From: Fidelibacterota bacterium UBA7300
GTDB lineage: Bacteria > Fidelibacterota > Marinisomatia > Marinisomatales > UBA2128
Length of the DNA stretch: 8,841 nucleotides
NCBI GenBank assembly: GCA_002471865.1
Contig: DKQU01000014.1
Span: 1,991 to 10,831 of the forward strand
Direction: 5' to 3'
Each line of letters begins with the position of its first letter. Position 1 is the stretch's first letter. A program made the translations under genes and the position numbers. Below the pieces are notes generated by a model that saw only the letters and a program-made list of their open reading frames with translations, did not search any database and was not told where the DNA came from. This document shows positions 5,046 through 8,841 of this stretch, one piece after another.

Positions 5046-7276
5046 CAGAAGTCAAATACAGTCTCAATGTTCAATATGTTGATAATCTCACCCTCCACGT
5101 CCTCGGAGATTACTCCATCACCGTCAAGATCTGCATGTAAGCGCCTGTAATCCCAGACTAAGCTAACACCTGTGCTGACCTCGTAACCAATTCGATATCC
5201 GAGAATCGTATTCGGAGACGGATTAGCGAAATCAAATGGGTTATCGTCATTATTACGCTGATAGTAAGCATACGCCTGACTTATCTTAGGAATATTATCA
5301 GTATTCAGTGCCAGTGCTGAGGTGAAACTGCGAAGTGTATCACCGTTATCACTCGACATATCAGTGTACGAAGCCGAAGCACTGACTAAGTTAAACAGAC
5401 CCAAACTGGCAGCGCCGTAAAATCCTGATCGTTGACCTTCACTGATATCGAGTACCTGATCTTTTGTAGTTACACTTAAATTACCGGTAGTGTCTTCCGT
5501 GATTACAACACGGTCAAGATCATATGCCTGATCAAAGAAACGTGGTGCGTAAAAGTCGCTGTCCATCCGGTATTCAAAGCTGATGTTGATGATCTTAAAT
5601 ATCGTCGCATTAGCGCCAAAAGGTACAAGTCCAATACCACTTTTATCATCCGCAAACTGCAACATATTACCTTCAGCATAGAGGTTTATGCTAAACATCT
5701 TCGAACTGAAAACCGGATATCCTGCATCAACTGAAAGTCCTAACACACTTCGCGCGTCAACTTCATCAATATCAAATGGATCGGGTTTTAGAACTGCACC
5801 ATCGGGATCATTATTCACAATGCTGGTATCCTGACTGTTATCAGTATATCCATCACCATCCTGATCTGGATCAATCTCATCTGCGATACCATCACCATCA
5901 GTATCGGTATCATAATCTCCATCCTCCGGGAAGTCATCCAGCAAATCAGGAACACCATCTTCATCAAAATCCTTCAGTCCCGAGTACTGATTGATATCCA
6001 TGACAATGTTCGCACCAAGAGTTAATTTGCTAAATGGATTGAAGGTAAACCGTCCACCAACAAGGCCACCGCCGCGTCCGAAGTCCTTGAAGTTTGCTAC
6101 AAAGAGTTCTGTACCAAACTTACCAAACTTCATTCCTCCGTTAAGACCAATCCGGCGGACTTCGGGGAATTCCATAGTGTTTGAATATCCGTAAATGAGA
6201 CCGCCGTATCCAAGAGTCATATTCTCGAGTGTACCGTAGCGAGCGAAGAACGGATCTCCCTTCGCGCCCCAGCTAACGTAAAGGATCTTATCGAAGAAAT
6301 CGGTGGGTTCGTCCCATTCATCCTTCCGGATATTTCCCTGAGGGTCAATGTACATGACCAAGTCAAGACCGACACCAAGCTTGCCGAACTTGATTTCTGG
6401 ACGAAGAGCCAGTTGATTATAGATGACACCGTCAATGGTTACAGAACCGAGGCCAGCACCTAAATTAAACGGACCTTCTTCTTCAGGTTCGGGTGCTTCT
6501 TCTTCCTCTTCAACATCTGGTACATCAGTTTCCGGGGTCTCCTCAGGAATCTCTTCTTCAGGAATTTCCTCTTCCGGAACTTCTTCCTCAATCACTTCTT
6601 CTTCAACTTCCGGCTCAGGCTCTTCTTCAGTAGATTCTTCCTCTTCTTCCTCTTCCTCTTCCTCGGCTTCTTCCTCAGGTTCTTCTTCTTCATCATCCGG
6701 ATCGTCAGGTACTTCTTCAGGACTTGCCGGAGATGTAACCAATTGTCCCGTAGCGGTAGAGAGAGTCATCTGTCCAGGTCCTAGGGATTGAAACTGTCCG
6801 CTAATTGAATTAAAAACTTCAACATCTCCCTCTAAACCATAAAATTTATCAAATCCCATCTGATTTGAAACCGTCCAGAATTGTGTCCCCTTTACAGATG
6901 CTACTGAAACTGGAGTTTCAATTCTGAAATCTTTTCTTTTATCCTTTTTTACATCGGCAAGAACCTTTCCAAACTCAATATTAATAGTCCGTGTATTGGC
7001 TGTCTCCATAAATTGAAATTGAGAAGACTCACGAATCTTTAGCATACTCTTATCATCAAGAAAGACAATAATACAGAAGCCCTCTCCGCCCACTTTTACT
7101 ATATCACCATCAAATACAGATTGTCCAGGTTTCAATGATGAAAAAACAGCATCTGCCTGTTGCTTAATCTGAACCTGTCCTCGAGCTTTGGCTACTTTAG
7201 CCACTTCTTCAGCTGCTTGAATTTGGTTCATAAGAAAAGGAATGATGATCAGCGAAATAAATAATTTTATTCTCAT
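5045..7276 (-). CDS. FecR-domain outer-membrane β-barrel protein with acidic linker and Ca2+ repeats
   Basis: The 743-residue protein appears to be an exported multi-domain outer-membrane protein. Segments: signal peptide (1-21, ending IQA before AEEV); a FecR-like domain (about 28-175), with LKPGQSVFDGDIVKVGG and the signature FRIETPVSVASVKGTQFW; a Glu-rich linker (about 186-268); then a region of alternating hydrophobic/Gly strands (about 270-743) ending in Phe, as expected for Bam-assembled β-barrels. An insertion at about 436-490 carries DxDxDGxxD thrombospondin-3-type calcium repeats (DFDEDGVPD, DTDGDGIAD, DQDGDGYTD), and an EF-hand-like DLDGDGVISED lies at 716-726. FecR domains here usually serve as envelope modules rather than sigma regulators; no sigma or FecI gene is seen. 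The ATG is preceded by GAGGGAG (complement of 7282-7288). Two in-frame TGA codons in tandem end it, and the next gene starts within them. First gene of the cluster. Confidence 0.85.
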   Translation of the reverse strand: MRIKLFISLIIIPFLMNQIQAAEEVAKVAKARGQVQIKQQADAVFSSLKPGQSVFDGDIVKVGGEGFCIIVFLDDKSMLKIRESSQFQFMETANTRTINIEFGKVLADVKKDKRKDFRIETPVSVASVKGTQFWTVSNQMGFDKFYGLEGDVEVFNSISGQFQSLGPGQMTLSTATGQLVTSPASPEEVPDDPDDEEEEPEEEAEEEEEEEEEESTEEEPEPEVEEEVIEEEVPEEEIPEEEIPEETPETDVPDVEEEEEAPEPEEEGPFNLGAGLGSVTIDGVIYNQLALRPEIKFGKLGVGLDLVMYIDPQGNIRKDEWDEPTDFFDKILYVSWGAKGDPFFARYGTLENMTLGYGGLIYGYSNTMEFPEVRRIGLNGGMKFGKFGTELFVANFKDFGRGGGLVGGRFTFNPFSKLTLGANIVMDINQYSGLKDFDEDGVPDLLDDFPEDGDYDTDTDGDGIADEIDPDQDGDGYTDNSQDTSIVNNDPDGAVLKPDPFDIDEVDARSVLGLSVDAGYPVFSSKMFSINLYAEGNMLQFADDKSGIGLVPFGANATIFKIINISFEYRMDSDFYAPRFFDQAYDLDRVVITEDTTGNLSVTTKDQVLDISEGQRSGFYGAASLGLFNLVSASASYTDMSSDNGDTLRSFTSALALNTDNIPKISQAYAYYQRNNDDNPFDFANPSPNTILGYRIGYEVSTGVSLVWDYRRLHADLDGDGVISEDVEGEIINILNIETVFDF
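5807..5971 (-). repeat. Thrombospondin-3-type calcium-binding repeats (coding)
   Basis: This stretch encodes residues about 436-490 of the outer-membrane protein, with at least three Asp/Gly motifs of the form DxDxDGxxD (DFDEDGVPD, DTDGDGIAD, DQDGDGYTD). These bind Ca2+ in TSP3 and OmpA-linked proteins. Their position inside the barrel region suggests an extracellular or periplasmic loop insertion. Confidence 0.75.
6473..6721 (-). repeat. Low-complexity Glu-rich coding repeat
   Basis: The segment encodes about 83 residues made mostly of Glu with Pro, Asp, Val and Ile, including degenerate EEEIP/EEEVP units (about 225-247) and a Glu run at about 203-214. At DNA level it is a near-pure purine strand of GAA/GAG codons (pyrimidine TTC/CTC on the plus strand). 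Such a tract is prone to slippage and can vary in length between strains. In the protein it is probably an extended, highly negative spacer between the FecR domain and the barrel. Confidence 0.8.
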
Positions 7277-7415
7277 AGTTACTCCCTCATTTTTTTCATC
7301 TTAAATGCTGGTTGCTTTTCGAGATTTCTACCGGAGACTAACGAAAATGATACCTCCTGATGATTTCTCGCCTGCTTTACTCGCAAGAAGTATGAACAAA
7401 AGTATCGCCTATGGA

Positions 7416-7444
7416 ATTATAAATCAACCTTACTTTGTTTTAAA
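7416..7444 (-). promoter_or_regulatory. Candidate promoter for the FecR-barrel gene cluster
   Basis: On the minus strand TTTAAA (complement of 7439-7444) and TATAAT (complement of 7416-7421) stand 17 bases apart, the standard spacing, with a perfect -10 and a 4/6 -35. It lies about 140 bases before the ATG at 7276, leaving a long leader. That leader can pair CGAGA with TCTCG (around 7320-7324/7366-7370) and GGAG with CTCC (7333-7336/7354-7357), and carries an internal AGGAGGT. I recognise no known riboswitch in it. Confidence 0.4.
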
Positions 7445-7503
7445 TCACAAATTCTTTATAAAAGCTAAATTGCTTATTCTAAATAGACTTTATTAAAAAC
7501 AAT

Positions 7504-7541
7504 TTGAATCAACTTGTATAGTGAATAAATTCAAGTCTTGA
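7504..7541 (+). promoter_or_regulatory. Candidate promoter/operator for the α-oxoamine synthase gene
   Basis: The A+T-rich stretch before the ATG at 7568 contains a -10-like TATAGT (7517-7522) without a good -35. Just downstream is a short palindrome, TCAAGTCTTGA (7531-7541, five-base arms around a T), and a TTGAAT/ATTCAA inverted pair (7504-7509 with 7529-7534). These could be a promoter with an operator, but short palindromes are common in A+T-rich DNA. Confidence 0.2.
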
Positions 7542-7567
7542 GTAAATCAATTGGGTAAAACAGTAAA

Positions 7568-8841
7568 ATGAATGAAAAAGATAAACTAGAAGATCTCTTC
7601 GAATATACTCTTGATATGTTCTTAAAGAGTGCCGGCAAAGATCATGCTGAAATCACTCAGTTCAATCGGTGGAGAGATGGCATCGTCGATGCTAATATGT
7701 ATACTTTTGAAGTTCCTCATCTTCACGCTCAAACACCACAAGTAGAAGTACGGAGAAACAGTGGAGAAATACTAGACCTCATCTGTTTTGCCAGTTACAA
7801 TTATCTGGGTTACTCTTACCATCCTGATGTTGTCCAAGCTGCAAAAGATGCACTGGATGTATACGGTTTAGGTGCAACAGGTTCTCCTGTACTCAACGGT
7901 ACTTTTGACATTCATAACATACTTGAAAAGAACTTATCTGAATATTTCAAAAGAGAGAACCTGGGTACGTCACTATTCTCTTCTGGATATGGGGCTAATG
8001 TTGGAGTTGTGTCAGCTTACTGCCATAAAGGTGATTATGTAGTTCTTGACCGCTCATCTCACGCATCTCTAATCGATGGAGCAATTCTCTCTCAAGCAAA
8101 TATCCTTATGTTTAAACATAACAACGTAGAACATTTGGAAAAAATATTAAACAAGATTGACTACGAGAACTCTCGAATTCTCGTATGTGTCGAAGGAGTA
8201 TATAGTACTGACGGAAACTACGGCAACTTGTCAGAAATCGTACCGGTAGCAAAAAAATATGGTGCTACAATCCTGGTAGATGAGGCTCACTCACTGTTGG
8301 TTGCCGGACCCGGAGGTCGAGGTGTAGCAGAAGAATGTGGAGTACTGGACGAAGTGGATATGATTATTGGCACATTCAGTAAATCCTTCGGCGGTGTAGG
8401 AGGATGCTTGATTGCTGATAAGGAATTGGTTAACTATATCAATTATTATGCCCGCAGCCGAATGTTTTCCTGTGCTATAGATCCGGGAGTAACGGGTGGA
8501 TTGATCAAAGCCCTTGAACTTGCATCTGGTCCTGATGGAGATCAAAAAAGAGAGAGAATTAAAGAGAATGCTAAACACCTCCGTTCCCTCTTGAGAGATA
8601 AGGTTGATATCGGTACGGCACATAGCTGGATTATTCCTGTTATTTACGGAGATGAGAAACTGACTATACCACTAAGTGATTATCTCCAGCACCACGGACT
8701 GGACATTTCTCTAATGATGTTTCCCGCTGTCCCAAAAAACCGCTCACGAATCAGAGCATTTGTCACTTCCGAGCATTCTCCGGAACAGGTTGAAAAAGGT
8801 GCAGAGATTCTACTAAATGCTGCTAAAGAGTTCAATTTCTT
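7568..8841 (+). CDS. α-oxoamine synthase (SPT/KBL/BioF family), C-terminus missing
   Basis: This PLP enzyme family condenses an amino acid with an acyl-CoA with loss of CO2: serine palmitoyltransferase, 2-amino-3-ketobutyrate CoA ligase, 8-amino-7-oxononanoate synthase. The frame runs 424 codons to the window edge without a stop; family members usually have 390-430 residues, so little is probably missing. Key residues: SYNYLG (76-81), NGTFDIHNILE (110-120), H165 in RSSHAS that stacks on PLP, D238 and H241 in VDEAH, and the PLP lysine K272 in GTFSKSFGG. LNGTxDIH resembles bacterial serine palmitoyltransferase and KBL more than BioF, and no biotin genes adjoin, so SPT-like or KBL-like is preferred; substrate is not decided. 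The Gly-Ser-Arg seen in many relatives is GSP here (105-107). The ATG has only a weak Shine-Dalgarno (GGGT). It is divergent from the FecR cluster. Confidence 0.9.
   Translation, partial: MNEKDKLEDLFEYTLDMFLKSAGKDHAEITQFNRWRDGIVDANMYTFEVPHLHAQTPQVEVRRNSGEILDLICFASYNYLGYSYHPDVVQAAKDALDVYGLGATGSPVLNGTFDIHNILEKNLSEYFKRENLGTSLFSSGYGANVGVVSAYCHKGDYVVLDRSSHASLIDGAILSQANILMFKHNNVEHLEKILNKIDYENSRILVCVEGVYSTDGNYGNLSEIVPVAKKYGATILVDEAHSLLVAGPGGRGVAEECGVLDEVDMIIGTFSKSFGGVGGCLIADKELVNYINYYARSRMFSCAIDPGVTGGLIKALELASGPDGDQKRERIKENAKHLRSLLRDKVDIGTAHSWIIPVIYGDEKLTIPLSDYLQHHGLDISLMMFPAVPKNRSRIRAFVTSEHSPEQVEKGAEILLNAAKEFNF

Noticed and set aside
6423..6791. 122-codon plus-strand frame of almost pure Ser/Gly
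   Set aside because: It is the antisense shadow of the GAA/GAG-rich Glu linker of the outer-membrane protein; the serine run follows from the repeat.
7305..7496. 63-codon plus-strand frame in the gap before the α-oxoamine synthase
   Set aside because: It has no Shine-Dalgarno, unconvincing composition in A+T-rich DNA, and overlaps the probable promoter and leader of the opposite-strand cluster.
8291..8623. 110-codon minus-strand frame
   Set aside because: It lies entirely antisense to the PLP-binding half of the α-oxoamine synthase, which has clear catalytic motifs.
1..8841. CRISPR arrays, tRNA or rRNA genes, insertion sequences or phage genes
   Set aside because: I saw no regularly spaced repeats, tRNA cloverleaf, rRNA segments, transposase motifs or terminal inverted repeats.

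Overview
The window suggests a Gram-negative, diderm bacterium of moderate-to-low G+C. The signs are an exported β-barrel-type outer-membrane protein ending in Phe, periplasmic signal peptides, and a FecR-like domain joined to thrombospondin-3-type calcium repeats. Gene content and style resemble the FCB superphylum (Marinimicrobia/Bacteroidetes-like). That placement is inference; no rRNA gene is present to settle it.

Layout. Positions 1-278 (minus) hold the N-terminal part of an unrecognised protein cut by the window edge. Positions 364-2202 (minus) are uvrC, the nucleotide-excision-repair endonuclease. Divergent from it, 2329-3243 (plus) encodes an exported MsrB-MsrA methionine sulfoxide reductase fusion. 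It ends at a bidirectional hairpin terminator (about 3287-3315), which also serves the convergent gene at 3338-3799, a small charge-segregated protein of unknown function. From 7276 down to about 3900 runs a tight minus-strand gene cluster: a FecR-domain/acidic-linker/calcium-repeat/β-barrel protein (5045-7276), a 43-residue single-helix membrane protein (4914-5045, starting in a TGATG overlap), a SelW-like Rdx protein (4672-4902), and a signal-peptide membrane protein (3900 to about 4715). Divergent from the cluster, 7568-8841 (plus) is an incomplete α-oxoamine synthase (serine palmitoyltransferase/KBL/BioF family).

The main discovery is the Rdx gene. Its reading frame is interrupted by one in-frame TGA at the second redox position of the Cys-x-x-Cys motif (Cys-Thr-Ala-TGA). 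A hairpin with a GGUCU apical loop, the same loop sequence as the E. coli fdhF SECIS, lies 21 bases downstream. The gene is therefore best read as a 76-residue selenoprotein. Ordinary gene calling would miss it or break it, because the TGA looks like a stop and the overlapping frame of the next gene extends into it.

How the genes may work together: the four-gene cluster puts a thiol/selenol redox protein between envelope proteins, and the nearby MsrB-MsrA fusion repairs oxidised methionine outside the cytoplasm. A shared envelope-redox theme is possible but is inference from position only.
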